From Caulobacter sp. NIBR1757 (GTDB lineage Bacteria > Pseudomonadota > Alphaproteobacteria > Caulobacterales > Caulobacteraceae): a DNA stretch of 64,000 bases. The notes beneath the pieces are model-generated. The model worked only from the letters and a program-made list of their open reading frames with translations. It had not been told where the DNA came from and made no database searches. The position numbers and the translations under genes were made by a program. Within the stretch, counting starts at the first letter, position 1; each line of letters opens with the position of its first letter. Where the stretch lies: NCBI RefSeq assembly GCF_027912495.1, contig NZ_CP115463.1, forward strand, positions 2,864,501-2,928,500. Reading direction: 5' to 3'. Of this stretch, positions 25,975 to 34,968 are shown in pieces.

Positions 25975-27777
25975 ATGGCCGGATTATTCGATCGGTTCTC
26001 ATCTTCATTTCCCGTCGCGCCGGTTCTTGGCGGCTTGGCGGCGCTTACGCTGATTGCCGCGACCGGCTCCTTCCTGCTGAGCGAGCGCCAGTTCAGGGCC
26101 GCGACGGCGGAGCATCCCTGGCTCCGTCATGCCGCGAAGCAGCGAACCCTTACCGATCGTTTCCGCTTCCCGCTGTCGAACACCCAGGCCGTCGCCGTAG
26201 CGCTGGCGCCCGCTGCCGTCGCCGGCATCGAAGCCCTGCCATTGGACTTCTCCAGCGTCGAGACCGCCAAGGGCCTCGTCGCCTCGCTCAACGACATCAA
26301 TCCGGCTTGCGAAAAGATTGCCGTTGCCCCCGCCCAATGCGCGGAGGCCGCCGTCGCCAGGCGCCAGACGCGGCTTGAGCAGACTCTCGATCTTCTTCCG
26401 CCGCTCAAGGCCGACTACTGGATCGAGCGCAACGGCGCCTGGTTGGCGTTCAGCAAGCTCATCGTGATGTCGGCCCGTGTCTGCGGCCTGACGCCCTATC
26501 GGACTGAAACCGCCCTCCTGATCAAGCCGGTTGACGGCTATGGCAAGGAAGGCGTCACCGGCTGGAAGCGTCTCGCACCTGGCGAATGCAAGAGCGTGGA
26601 GTTCGGCAAGTACAGGCGCCAGCCGAAGCTGCTCGCCTACACCAAGGCCACTGACGACGAGGCGATTGAAGCGCTGCGCTCCGACGCCCGATACACGGCG
26701 GCATGGGGAGGGCGCAACGCCACCTGGGGTGGTTCCGGCCCAGAGGCGGTGAAGGCTTGCGTCGCAGCAGAGGACGCCGATCCGATTCCGGAGCAATGCG
26801 GGAGGTTTGACTCGCCGGTCAGCTTTAGGTCGGTTCATACGACCATCGCCGATGGCTTGGGCCAAGCCACCTGGCTGGTCGCCGACCCGGGCCTTTGCAG
26901 CCCCGACTGCGCCTGGAACCAGCCGTCGAGCGAAGGTCTGATCCGGAGCCTGCAAACGCACGCTCAGCAACTCTCCTCGCTGCTGTTGCTGAGAAAGGAA
27001 CACCATCAGCGTTATGGAACGACGCGACCGTACGTGAATGGCGTCGAGGCCGTCGATGACAACGGACCCTACCGTGCCGGGGTTCGCGTCGTTTCGGTTG
27101 AGCCACAGACCCCGTTTGGCGTCGCGAGTCCGTTTCGCATCGGCGACGTGATCACCCAACTGGCCGGTGTGCCGATCTTCAGCGCGGAGGATCTCAATCT
27201 GGCTCTGGCGCGGTTCGTCACCTCGGTCGGAGCGGACAAGACCTACCTGTTCCAATACTGGCGTTACGACGAGGCCAGAGGCCAAGCGACTAAGTACGAG
27301 GAAAGCGCCACGGTCTACTTCAACGCCGGCTTCTGGCTTGCCAATGGCTACTCCAATCGGGAGTTCGAGGCGATGATGCACGGTTTTGGCAATGCCGTGA
27401 CGTTCGGCCTCTACCGGGACGCCATCTGCGGCTGGAAGACCCTCTTGAACGAAGTCTCCTCGTTCTCGTCCTGCAAGATCGCCGCGATCAACAAATGGAT
27501 GCTGCTGCGCCAACTCTACCCCGACTACTATTCGTGGGGGGCTCTCCCGGCCATGCTGTTCTCGCCGCTCAGAATGCTCCTGGGTGTCGCGGGCATCACC
27601 GTTTCGATGGCCGGGCAGTTGGTCATCGAGGCGCTCGAGGCTGGACTATCTGTCGCCTCAAACAGCGCGCCCGGGCAGAGCGTGATCATTACAGCCGGGC
27701 AGTTCACGCAGTCGATTGTCGTCGGCAGGTTAACCGAGTTCGGCACGGCCCTGATGCAACCCGACGCCTTTCAATAG
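25975..27777 (+). CDS. Membrane-anchored PDZ-domain protein, otherwise unrecognised
   Basis: This protein of about 600 residues starts MAGLFDRFSSSFPVAPVLGG. An ATG at 25975 with GGGGAG seven bases before it is preferred over 25933. A membrane segment (about 14-36) precedes a large domain. Near residues 155-230 a stretch with FSKLIVMSARVCG, VTGWKRLAPGECKSVEFG and AYTKATD resembles DUF1036. A PDZ-like domain follows at about 365-440 (GVRVVSVEPQTPFGVASPFRIGDVITQLAGVPI). The C-terminal part has hydrophobic segments near 525-560. Many Cys residues are spread through the middle region, which suggests a periplasmic disulphide-bonded location. The gene is somewhat less GC-rich than ilvD. No enzyme motif is seen. 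Confidence 0.7.
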   Translation: MAGLFDRFSSSFPVAPVLGGLAALTLIAATGSFLLSERQFRAATAEHPWLRHAAKQRTLTDRFRFPLSNTQAVAVALAPAAVAGIEALPLDFSSVETAKGLVASLNDINPACEKIAVAPAQCAEAAVARRQTRLEQTLDLLPPLKADYWIERNGAWLAFSKLIVMSARVCGLTPYRTETALLIKPVDGYGKEGVTGWKRLAPGECKSVEFGKYRRQPKLLAYTKATDDEAIEALRSDARYTAAWGGRNATWGGSGPEAVKACVAAEDADPIPEQCGRFDSPVSFRSVHTTIADGLGQATWLVADPGLCSPDCAWNQPSSEGLIRSLQTHAQQLSSLLLLRKEHHQRYGTTRPYVNGVEAVDDNGPYRAGVRVVSVEPQTPFGVASPFRIGDVITQLAGVPIFSAEDLNLALARFVTSVGADKTYLFQYWRYDEARGQATKYEESATVYFNAGFWLANGYSNREFEAMMHGFGNAVTFGLYRDAICGWKTLLNEVSSFSSCKIAAINKWMLLRQLYPDYYSWGALPAMLFSPLRMLLGVAGITVSMAGQLVIEALEAGLSVASNSAPGQSVIITAGQFTQSIVVGRLTEFGTALMQPDAFQ

Positions 27778-27820
27778 CGAGCGCCGGGGTTGGGCCCGGC
27801 CCAGTGTTGGTGGCGTCGGC

Positions 27821-28699
27821 CTATCCGCCCCGGGCGCCCAGCATCACCACCCCGGCGATCATCGCCGCACACCCGGCCAGCCGCACCGGCCCGACCCGCT
27901 CCCTGAGGATCAGCACCCCCAGCAGGGCGGCGACCATCATCGACATCTCCCGCATCGGCGCCACCACGCCCAGCGGCGCCCCCATGTCGAGCGCCGCCAG
28001 CACCAGGATGTAGGACAGTGGCGACAGCAGCCCGACGCCCAGCGCCATCCGCCAATGCCCCTGCATCCGCGCCCAGGCCCCTCGCGGGTTGGCCAGCACC
28101 ACCGGCGCCAGCATCGGAAACCGCAGCGCATTGCCGACCCAGACCAGCATCACCGGCGCGATCTCCAGCGCCTTCACGCCATAGGCGTCGACCACCGAAT
28201 AGGCAGCGATCAAGGCCCCGGTCGCCAGACCCCAGCCCAGCCCCGCCTTGCCGCCCGGCCTGCCAAACACCTCCACCCTTCCGTCCGTGGAGATCAGCAC
28301 GATGCCGGCCACCACCGCCAGCAGGCCAAGACCCCTGAACAGGGTCGGCGTCTCGCCCAGCAGCAGCACGGCGGCCAGCGCCGCCAGCATCGGCCCCGTC
28401 CCCCGCGCCACCGGATAGACCACCGACAGCTCGGCCACGCGGTACCCCCGCTGCAGGGTCAGGGTGTAGGCCAGGTTGATCGCCGAGCTGAGCAGCAGAC
28501 AGCCCAGCACTGTCCAACTCCACACCATCCCTTCCTGCGCCATCTGCCAGATCGCCCAGGGCGCATAGGCGACACAGATGATTACGTTGGTCACGGCGAT
28601 GAAGGCCGGGCCGGCCTCCGCCGCCCGCTTGATCATGAAGTTCCAGCTCGCGTGAATGACGGCCGCCAGCACCACCAGCGCCAAGGCCGCCGCCGTCAT
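27821..28699 (-). CDS. EamA/DMT-superfamily transporter
   Basis: This 292-residue protein has about ten hydrophobic helices in two EamA repeats. The first repeat has SWNFMIKRAAEAGPAFIA and ELSVVYPVARGTGPMLAALAAVLLLGE. The second has SVVDAYGVKALEIAPVM, followed by GAPLGVVAPMREMSMMVAALLGVLILRE, the repeated P-x-R-x-x-x-x-x-x-x-x-x-x-x-L-x-E pattern. Members export amino acids or metabolites; the substrate is not predictable. It is on the same strand as the methyltransferase gene but separated by 90 bases. Confidence 0.88.
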   Translation of the reverse strand: MTAAALALVVLAAVIHASWNFMIKRAAEAGPAFIAVTNVIICVAYAPWAIWQMAQEGMVWSWTVLGCLLLSSAINLAYTLTLQRGYRVAELSVVYPVARGTGPMLAALAAVLLLGETPTLFRGLGLLAVVAGIVLISTDGRVEVFGRPGGKAGLGWGLATGALIAAYSVVDAYGVKALEIAPVMLVWVGNALRFPMLAPVVLANPRGAWARMQGHWRMALGVGLLSPLSYILVLAALDMGAPLGVVAPMREMSMMVAALLGVLILRERVGPVRLAGCAAMIAGVVMLGARGG

Positions 28700-28789
28700 C
28701 GCTCCTGCCCCCTGATCAAGCCCTTCAACGCTATCTCGCGGCCGCGCAGAGAGCGTGCAAGGCGGATGTGATCTTCGCGTAGCGGCGCC

Positions 28790-29494
28790 TCACGCCCGCG
28801 CCACCCAGCCCCGCCAGGTGAAGGCGGCGAAGAACATCTGCACCTGCGAGAACCCGCCGCGGCGCAGGATGGCCTCGTCCTCCTCCGGGTCGTACAGGCC
28901 GAGGCTTTCCGCCACAGCCGCCCGGGCCCCCATGGCCTGGGCCGGATCGACGCCGGAGGCGATGGCGAAGGCGGCGTAGCGGTCAAGCCAGAGCGACCGC
29001 TCGGCCGGGTCCTGCGGAAAGCTGCTGTGCGCCGCCACGAACGGCGCGCCGGGCTTCAGCCGTCGGTGGATTTCTCGCACCGTCCGCTCCCGCTCGGTCG
29101 CATCGAGAAAATGCAGGGTCAGCAGGCAGACCGCCGCGTCGAACGGCCCCTCCGGCGCGTCGTCGATATAGCCCTCGACCAGCTGCGCCCGCCCGACGTC
29201 CTCGCCCAGGGTCTGCTCGGCCAGCCGCAGCATCGCCCCGGCCGGATCGACCCCGACGAAGCTCCAGCCCGGCTGCGCCTGCGCCAGGGCCTTCAGCTCC
29301 AGCCCGCCGCCGGCCCCCAGCACCAGCACCCGGGCGTCGGCCGGCGCGGCCTCGGCCAGCAGGATGCCGGTCATCCGGTGCAGTCCGTCCAGCCCCGGCA
29401 AGAACCGGCGCGGCCCGTCCGTATAGCGGACGACGGCCTCCGGATCGGAGAAGGCCTTCAGGAAATCGACTTTCTCGGCTGCGTCATGCGCCAT
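28790..29494 (-). CDS. Class I SAM-dependent methyltransferase
   Basis: This 234-residue protein has a Rossmann SAM site [19 protein letters not shown], motif [20 protein letters not shown], and post-motifs [13 protein letters not shown] and [16 protein letters not shown]. The gene overlaps the Rrf2-type regulator by 11 bases, so regulator and enzyme form one unit controlled by the operator at 29944-29964. The substrate is unknown; members of this context often act on small molecules. Confidence 0.85.
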   Translation of the reverse strand: MAHDAAEKVDFLKAFSDPEAVVRYTDGPRRFLPGLDGLHRMTGILLAEAAPADARVLVLGAGGGLELKALAQAQPGWSFVGVDPAGAMLRLAEQTLGEDVGRAQLVEGYIDDAPEGPFDAAVCLLTLHFLDATERERTVREIHRRLKPGAPFVAAHSSFPQDPAERSLWLDRYAAFAIASGVDPAQAMGARAAVAESLGLYDPEEDEAILRRGGFSQVQMFFAAFTWRGWVARA

Positions 29495-29945
29495 GGTTGG
29501 CTCCCGTTAGATGCGGCGCCCGGCGCGCCAGGCGTTGATGGAAATCGGCGCTCAGCGCCGCCAGGGTGACCCCGCCCAGCGAGGCCAGCAGCACCGCCTC
29601 GGCCTCGGCCAGCGCCTCGTCCAGCGCGGCGTTGACCGCCTGCTCGACCAGGCAGTCAGGCGTCTCGTTGCGGTTGCCGATGGCGAACAGCGACGGGCTG
29701 CCCAGCGCCGCATAGACATCGCCCAGGGTGACGGCGTTCAGGTCGCAGTCCAGCCGCCAGCCGCCGCCATGGCCCTTCTCCGACCGCACATAGCCCTGCG
29801 CCTTCAGCCCGGCCATCGTCCGCCGGATAACCACCGGATTGGTCTGCATGGCCCGCGCCAGCACCTCGGAGGTCACCGGCCCGTCATGCTCGGCCATGTG
29901 CAGAAGGACGTGAAGCACGCCCGACAATCGGCTGTCCCGGTTCAT
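29484..29945 (-). CDS. Rrf2-family transcriptional regulator
   Basis: This 153-residue protein has an N-terminal winged helix ([50 protein letters not shown], with the family GxxGGxxL wing) and a C-terminal helix. It contains only two Cys (about 67 and 98), so the three-Cys Fe-S cluster of NsrR/IscR is not possible; a YwnA-like cluster-free regulator is more likely. A perfect 7-7-7 palindrome overlaps its own start codon, implying autorepression. Confidence 0.88.
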   Translation of the reverse strand: MNRDSRLSGVLHVLLHMAEHDGPVTSEVLARAMQTNPVVIRRTMAGLKAQGYVRSEKGHGGGWRLDCDLNAVTLGDVYAALGSPSLFAIGNRNETPDCLVEQAVNAALDEALAEAEAVLLASLGGVTLAALSADFHQRLARRAPHLTGANHGA

Positions 29946-29964
29946 GTAACTTCTAATGTTACAT
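29944..29964. promoter_or_regulatory. Operator of the Rrf2-type regulator
   Basis: ATGTAAC (29944-29950) and GTTACAT (29958-29964) are perfect inverted arms separated by seven bases (TTCTAAT). The left arm overlaps the start codon of the regulator gene (29943-29945). The AT-rich palindrome stands out in GC-rich surroundings and is a good candidate for the regulator's own binding site, covering its start region. Confidence 0.6.
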
Positions 29965-30007
29965 CATAGGTCGCGGGTCAAGACCGATCGGACCGGACAG
30001 TCGACCG

Positions 30008-31507
30008 CTAAGGCTTCAGCACCTCGAACGACAGGCTCTGCAGCCGTACCTGCGGCGTCGGCGCCAGCAGGAAGCCGCCGCCGACCCGCCCGTGTTCGCA
30101 GGTCCAGACGAAGCTGCCCTGCATCGCCGTCCTCGCGCTGACCGGCTCGTCCGCCGCACAGGCCCCGACCTCGGCCTTCACCCGGGCCAGCTCCTTGGCC
30201 CAGTGCGGCTCGTCCCGGTCGAGCAGGAAATTCATCGCCAGGCCGTCGCCCTGGCCCGCCACCGTGCCCTGGGCGAAGATCGTCCGCGCCAGGCCATAGC
30301 CCGCCGTCACCCGCTCGCTGACCGTCACCGCCCGATCCGGCGCTTCGCCGGCCGCCAGCAGGGCCAGCGCCGCCTTCCAGGCCGGGACCGAGGGGCCCGA
30401 ATAGGTACGGTTGGTGAAGACAAAGAGGCCGATACCCCTCTCCGGCAACAGCAGCACATGCGAGCCATACCCCGGATAGCCGCCGCCATGGCTCAGGGTC
30501 CGGCCCAGGTCGCAGTCGTCAGACACCCGCCAGCCCATGCCATAGGTGACCGCCGCCCGGCATGGCGCGCCGCCGATGGCAGTGGCCCGCATGGCCCCTT
30601 GCGGGAAGTTCGAGCCTTCGGCGATCTCCCGCACCGTCGGCCGCGCCACCGGCCCGACGTCGGCCGCATCGCGCGGCGGCCAGGCCGACAGCAGGAAGGC
30701 CACCCACTTCGCATAGTCGTTGGCCGTCGTCTCGACCCCGCCCATGGCCCCGAACACCCCGTCGCCCATGTCCGGCTCGCGCAGCCAGGCGTCGTCCTGC
30801 CAGCGATAGCCGATCGCCCGCCGCTCCGGCGGAGACCGGGCGATGTCGTAGCCGGTCGAGGCCATGCCCAGCGGGATCATGAACGTCTCGCGGATGTACT
30901 GCTGATAGGGCTTGCCCGAGACGTTCGTCACGATCCGCCCCAGGGTCGCGTAGCCGAAGTTCGAATACTCCATGGCCAGGCCGCCCGACCGCGAGAACGG
31001 CACGCCGGCCTTCAGCATCCGCGTGAACTCTGCCTCGCTCAACGGCTGCTGCCGGTCGCCCCAGGGATCGTCGGTGACGAATCCGGCCACATGGTTCAGC
31101 AGGTCCCGCACCCGGATCCGCCGGGTATCCCGCGTCGGATATGTCCACCCCTTCATCTCGGGCACATAGAGCTCAGCCGGCGCGTCCAGCGACAGCTTCC
31201 CCTCGTCCCGCAGCTTGAGGATGGCCAGCGCCGTGAAAGCCTTGCTCATCGAGGCGATCCGGAACCGGCTGTCGGGATCGACGGCCCGGCCGGAGACCGT
31301 GTCCTGAACCCCCTGCCCCCGGACCACGACCAGCTTGCCGTCCTGGACGATCCCATAAACCAGCCCCGGCACATGGCTGTCCAACCGCCAGTCGTTGAAG
31401 ATGCCGTCGATCTTGCCGAGCAGAACCGCATCCGGCTCGGCCCGCGCCACCGCCGGCGCGACCAGCATCACCAGGGCCAGGGCCCCCGCCGCAACCTGCC
31501 TGAACAT
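30008..31507 (-). CDS. Exported serine hydrolase, beta-lactamase/class C fold
   Basis: This 499-residue protein has a signal peptide (cleavage near VARAE). The nucleophile motif is S-x-x-K in FRIASMSKAFTALAIL, the second motif Y-x-N is EYSNFGYATLGRIV, and an HGGGYPGYGS element occupies the KTG-equivalent position. It therefore belongs to the beta-lactamase-related serine hydrolase (AmpC/EstB/D-aminopeptidase) group, which includes peptidases and esterases. A C-terminal extension of about 120 residues is present. True beta-lactamase activity cannot be claimed. Copy 2 of the palindrome element lies 74 bases upstream of the start. Confidence 0.88.
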   Translation of the reverse strand: MFRQVAAGALALVMLVAPAVARAEPDAVLLGKIDGIFNDWRLDSHVPGLVYGIVQDGKLVVVRGQGVQDTVSGRAVDPDSRFRIASMSKAFTALAILKLRDEGKLSLDAPAELYVPEMKGWTYPTRDTRRIRVRDLLNHVAGFVTDDPWGDRQQPLSEAEFTRMLKAGVPFSRSGGLAMEYSNFGYATLGRIVTNVSGKPYQQYIRETFMIPLGMASTGYDIARSPPERRAIGYRWQDDAWLREPDMGDGVFGAMGGVETTANDYAKWVAFLLSAWPPRDAADVGPVARPTVREIAEGSNFPQGAMRATAIGGAPCRAAVTYGMGWRVSDDCDLGRTLSHGGGYPGYGSHVLLLPERGIGLFVFTNRTYSGPSVPAWKAALALLAAGEAPDRAVTVSERVTAGYGLARTIFAQGTVAGQGDGLAMNFLLDRDEPHWAKELARVKAEVGACAADEPVSARTAMQGSFVWTCEHGRVGGGFLLAPTPQVRLQSLSFEVLKP

Positions 31508-31580
31508 GCCCTGCCTCCCGCCACGCCAAGCCCCGACTATCGCGGCAGACCCACCGTCCGGGAAGCCATCTTCAGCCGAA

Positions 31581-31811
31581 GATGAATATGTCTAGGCATA
31601 TTCATCGGGGAAGACGGCGTTCAACCGGGCCGCCGCCCTCCGAAACGTCGGAAGGCGCAACGTTAGGGTGGTCCCGAGGTGGGAAAATGTGGGCGACCGG
31701 TCGGTGAAATGCGGTCTTAACATGGGTTCGGAGCGGCGCCGCAGTAGGTGGTTAGTGTGTTGTTTTTTATAATGAAAAAACTCACCACTGTGCTAGAATG
31801 GCGGGGCCGCG
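31581..31811 (+). repeat. Dispersed palindrome/promoter element, copy 2 (divergent)
   Basis: This is the main content of the 317-bp gap between the serine hydrolase and paoC genes. The 26-bp palindrome at 31581-31606 has one substitution relative to copy 1 (A to G at 31596). A GTAGGT and AGTGTGTTG pair at 31744-31762 resembles copy 1, an A/T hairpin (GTTTTTT-ATAATG-AAAAAAC) lies at 31762-31781, and TGCTAGAATGG at 31791-31801 corresponds to the TGCTATAATGG block of the other copies. The middle of this copy is poorly conserved. No coding sequence is convincing here. Confidence 0.5.
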
Positions 31812-31824
31812 ATCATCTCCGCGC

Positions 31825-34014
31825 CTAAACCACCGCCGGCATGCCCTCCAGCAACTTGTCCAGCGTGATCGGATAGTCCCGCACCCGCACGCCGGTGGCG
31901 TTGTAGACGGCGTTGGCCACCGCCGCCCCGACGCCGCAGATGCCCAGTTCCCCGACCCCCTTGGCCTTCATCGGCGAGGAGACCGGATCAACCTCGTCCA
32001 GGAACACCACGTCCTGGTGCGGAATGTCGGCATGGACCGGAACCTCGTAGCCGGCCAGGTCGTGGTTGACGAAGAAGCCCCGCCGCTTGTCGACGACCAG
32101 CTCCTCCATCAGCGCCGCGCCCGTGCCCATGGTCATGGCCCCGATCACCTGGCTGCGGGCCGCGGTGGGGTTGAGGATGCGGCCGGCGGCGCAGACCGCC
32201 AGCATCCGGCGCACCCGCACCTCGGCGGTAAAGGCGTCGACCCCGACCTCGACGAAATGGCCGCCGAAGGTCGATTGCTGGTATTTTTCAGAGAGGTCGC
32301 CGAACTCGATGAAGTCCTCGGCCATCAGCTCGCCGTCCTTCGCCGCCTCGGCCAGCGGCCGGCTGTCATTGCCGACCTTGACCCGCCCGTCGATGAACTC
32401 CGCCGCCGGATCGAGCCCCAGCATCTGCGTCACCGCCTCGCGCAGCTTCATGCAGGCGGCATAGACCCCCGCCGTCGAACTGTTGCCACCCCACTGTCCG
32501 CCCGAACCGGCCGAGACCGGAAACGCCGAGTCCCCCAGCCGCACGATCACCGACTTCAGCGGCACGCCCAGGGTTTCGGCCGCCGTCAGGGCGATGATGG
32601 TGTAGCTGCCGGTGCCGATGTCGGTCATGTCGGTCTCGACCACCACCCGGCCGTCGGTCTGCAGCCGCACCCGGCCCCCGGACTTCATGGTCAGGTTGTT
32701 GCGGAAGGCGGCGGCGACGCCCATGCCGACCAGCCAACGGCCGTCCCGCCGCTGTCCGGGCTTGCCCCGCCTGTTCCAGCCGAACCGCTCGGCGCCCTGG
32801 CGCAGGCATTCGACCAGCTGGCGCTGGGAGAACGGCTTCTCCGGCTTGGCCGGATCGACCTGGGTGTCGTTGCGGACCCGGAATTCGATGGGATCCAGAC
32901 CCAGCTTTTCGGCCATCTCGTCGATGGCGATCTCCAGCGCCATCAGCCCCGGGGCCTCGCCCGGCGCCCGCATGGCGTTGCCCTCCGGCAGGTCCAGAAC
33001 GGCCAGCCGGGTCGCCATCAACCGGTTCGCCCCGGCGTAGAGCAACTTGCTCTGCTCGGCCGCCGTCTCCGGTCCACCGCCGGGCAGGTCGCCGGACCAG
33101 GTCTCATGGCCGATGGCGGTGATCTTGCCGTCCTTGCCCGCGCCGATGCGGATGCGCTGGATGGTGGCCGGCCGATGGGTGGTGTTGTTGGCCATCAAGG
33201 GCCGCTGCAGCGCCACCTTGACGGGCCGGCCCGCCGCCCTGGCGCCCAAGGCCGCCATCAGCACATCGGCCCGCAGGAACAGCTTGCCGCCAAAGCCGCC
33301 GCCGATGAAGGGCGACACCAGCCGCACCTTCACCTTGGGAATGCCGAGCGTCATGGCCAGGTCTTTGCGACCCCAGTCGATCATCTGGTTGCTGGTCCAG
33401 ACGGTCAGAGCCCCGTCCTCCCACGCGGCGGTGGTGGCGTGCGGCTCCATCATCGCGTGGCTCTGGTCGGGCGTGGTGTAGGTGGCGTCCAGGGTCACCG
33501 GAGCGGCGGCGAAGGCCTTGTCGAAGTCGCCGACATGGCTGTCGGGCGGGTCCTTGACGGGCTCGGCCGACGCCTTGGCCTCGGCCAGGTCGAAGGCCCC
33601 CTTGGTCGGCGCGTACTCGACCCGCACCAGCCCGGCCGCGGCCCGCGCCTGTTCGAAGGTCCCGGCCACGACCACGGCCACGGCCTGGTGGTAGTGTTCT
33701 ACCTCCGGCCCGGCCAGCAGCCTGGCGGTGTTCTTGTCACCCTTGCCCAGCTTGCCGGCGTTCTGCGCCGTGACCACGGCCAGCACCCCCGGCGCGGCCC
33801 GGGCCCTGGCGGTGTCGATGGCGGTGATCCGGCCCTTGGCGATGGTCGCGCCCACGACATGGCCGTAGGCGGCGTTCGGGGCCCGGTCGTGCCGCTCGTA
33901 GGCATAGGGCGCCGTGCCGGTGGTCTTCTGAGGCCCGTCGATGCGCGGCGTCGGCCGGCCGATGTGCTTCAGCTGATCGATAGGGTTGGTTGTGGCGGGG
34001 GTGTCGAACTTCAT
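31825..34014 (-). CDS. paoC: Aldehyde oxidoreductase, molybdenum-binding subunit (PaoC type)
   Basis: This 729-residue subunit belongs to the xanthine oxidase family and binds molybdopterin-cytosine dinucleotide. Signatures are IGRPTPRIDGPQKTTGTAPYA at the N-terminus and SPFIGGGFGGKLFLRAD (the Moco-binding G-G-G-F-G-G). A late KAKGVGELGICGVGAAVANAV segment carries the catalytic Glu of this family. No signal peptide is visible; in E. coli PaoABC the complex is exported with the Tat-bearing PaoA. Its start lies three bases after paoB. The physiological aldehyde is unknown. Confidence 0.88.
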   Translation of the reverse strand: MKFDTPATTNPIDQLKHIGRPTPRIDGPQKTTGTAPYAYERHDRAPNAAYGHVVGATIAKGRITAIDTARARAAPGVLAVVTAQNAGKLGKGDKNTARLLAGPEVEHYHQAVAVVVAGTFEQARAAAGLVRVEYAPTKGAFDLAEAKASAEPVKDPPDSHVGDFDKAFAAAPVTLDATYTTPDQSHAMMEPHATTAAWEDGALTVWTSNQMIDWGRKDLAMTLGIPKVKVRLVSPFIGGGFGGKLFLRADVLMAALGARAAGRPVKVALQRPLMANNTTHRPATIQRIRIGAGKDGKITAIGHETWSGDLPGGGPETAAEQSKLLYAGANRLMATRLAVLDLPEGNAMRAPGEAPGLMALEIAIDEMAEKLGLDPIEFRVRNDTQVDPAKPEKPFSQRQLVECLRQGAERFGWNRRGKPGQRRDGRWLVGMGVAAAFRNNLTMKSGGRVRLQTDGRVVVETDMTDIGTGSYTIIALTAAETLGVPLKSVIVRLGDSAFPVSAGSGGQWGGNSSTAGVYAACMKLREAVTQMLGLDPAAEFIDGRVKVGNDSRPLAEAAKDGELMAEDFIEFGDLSEKYQQSTFGGHFVEVGVDAFTAEVRVRRMLAVCAAGRILNPTAARSQVIGAMTMGTGAALMEELVVDKRRGFFVNHDLAGYEVPVHADIPHQDVVFLDEVDPVSSPMKAKGVGELGICGVGAAVANAVYNATGVRVRDYPITLDKLLEGMPAVV

Positions 34015-34017
34015 GGC

Positions 34018-34968
34018 CTATCCCTTCGCCTCGGCCAGCACACCGGCCAGCGTTCGTTCCGCCAGGACCAGCTTGAAGGCGTTCTCTTCGGTCGGCCTGG
34101 CGCCCGCGAACACCTGCCCGGCCACTGCTTTAGCGCCGCGCGGCATCGCCGCCTCCGCCGCCTCGACCCGCCAGGGTTTGTGCGCCACCCCGCCGAACGC
34201 CACCCGGCCACTGCCGTCCGGCTGCACAACCGCCGCCACCGACACCAGGGCGAAGGCATAGGAGGCCCGGTCACGGACCTTGCGATAAACCTGCTGGCCG
34301 CCGATGGGCCTCGGCAAGGTCACCGCCGTGATCAGTTCGCCCGGGGTCAGCAGGCTCTCCACCGCCGGCGTCTCGCCCGACAGGGTGTGGAAGTCAGCAA
34401 TCGGGATAGCCCGCGTCTCGCCGCTCGGCCGCACGGTCTCGACCGTCGCGTCCAGCACCCGCATGGCCACGGCCATGTCGCTGGGGTGGGTGGCGATGCA
34501 CTGCTCGCTGCCGCCGATGACCGCCAGCGACCGCGAAAAGCCGCCGATGGCCGAACAGCCGCTGCCGGGCGTGCGTTTGTTGCAGGGCTGGGCGGTGTCG
34601 TAGAAATAGGGACAGCGCGTCCGCTGCAGCAGGTTGCCCGCCGTCGTCGCCTTGTTGCGCAGCTGGCCCGAAGCCCCCGCCAGCAGAGCCCGCGACAGCA
34701 CCGCATAGTCCTTGCGCACCCGCTTGTCGGCGGCCAGGTCGGTGTTGCGCACCAGCGCCCCGATCCTCAATCCGCCATCGTCCGTCTTCTCGATCCGGTC
34801 GAGGCCCAGCCGGTTCACATCGACCAGATGCGTCGGCGTCTCGATCTCCAGCTTCATCAGGTCCAGCAGGTTGGTGCCGCCGGCAATGAACCGCGCCCCG
34901 GGTGTGCTCGCCGCCGCCGCCGCGGCCTCGGCAGGGCTCTTTGCCCGCTCGTAGGTGAAGCTCCTCAT
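34018..34968 (-). CDS. paoB: Aldehyde oxidoreductase, FAD-binding subunit with extra [4Fe-4S] site (PaoB type)
   Basis: This 316-residue subunit has the FAD-binding [11 protein letters not shown] motif. The Cys pattern [20 protein letters not shown] followed by SEQC matches the additional [4Fe-4S] cluster that marks E. coli PaoB (YagS), distinguishing it from ordinary CoxM/XdhB subunits. [19 protein letters not shown] follows. The ATG at 34968 overlaps the paoA stop by four bases (ATGA), whereas an upstream frame from 35025 is not homologous. Subunit order paoA-paoB-paoC is the standard one. Confidence 0.88.
   Translation of the reverse strand: MRSFTYERAKSPAEAAAAAASTPGARFIAGGTNLLDLMKLEIETPTHLVDVNRLGLDRIEKTDDGGLRIGALVRNTDLAADKRVRKDYAVLSRALLAGASGQLRNKATTAGNLLQRTRCPYFYDTAQPCNKRTPGSGCSAIGGFSRSLAVIGGSEQCIATHPSDMAVAMRVLDATVETVRPSGETRAIPIADFHTLSGETPAVESLLTPGELITAVTLPRPIGGQQVYRKVRDRASYAFALVSVAAVVQPDGSGRVAFGGVAHKPWRVEAAEAAMPRGAKAVAGQVFAGARPTEENAFKLVLAERTLAGVLAEAKG

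Noticed and set aside
23816..26008. A 730-codon minus-strand frame across ilvD
   Set aside because: Antisense shadow of ilvD, with His/Asp/Gly/Ala-rich sequence and no homology, whereas ilvD itself has all its motifs.
30008..31507. Antibiotic-resistance beta-lactamase
   Set aside because: S-x-x-K and Y-x-N are common to many serine hydrolases of this fold, and the HGG element and long C-terminal extension point to a peptidase/esterase-like member.
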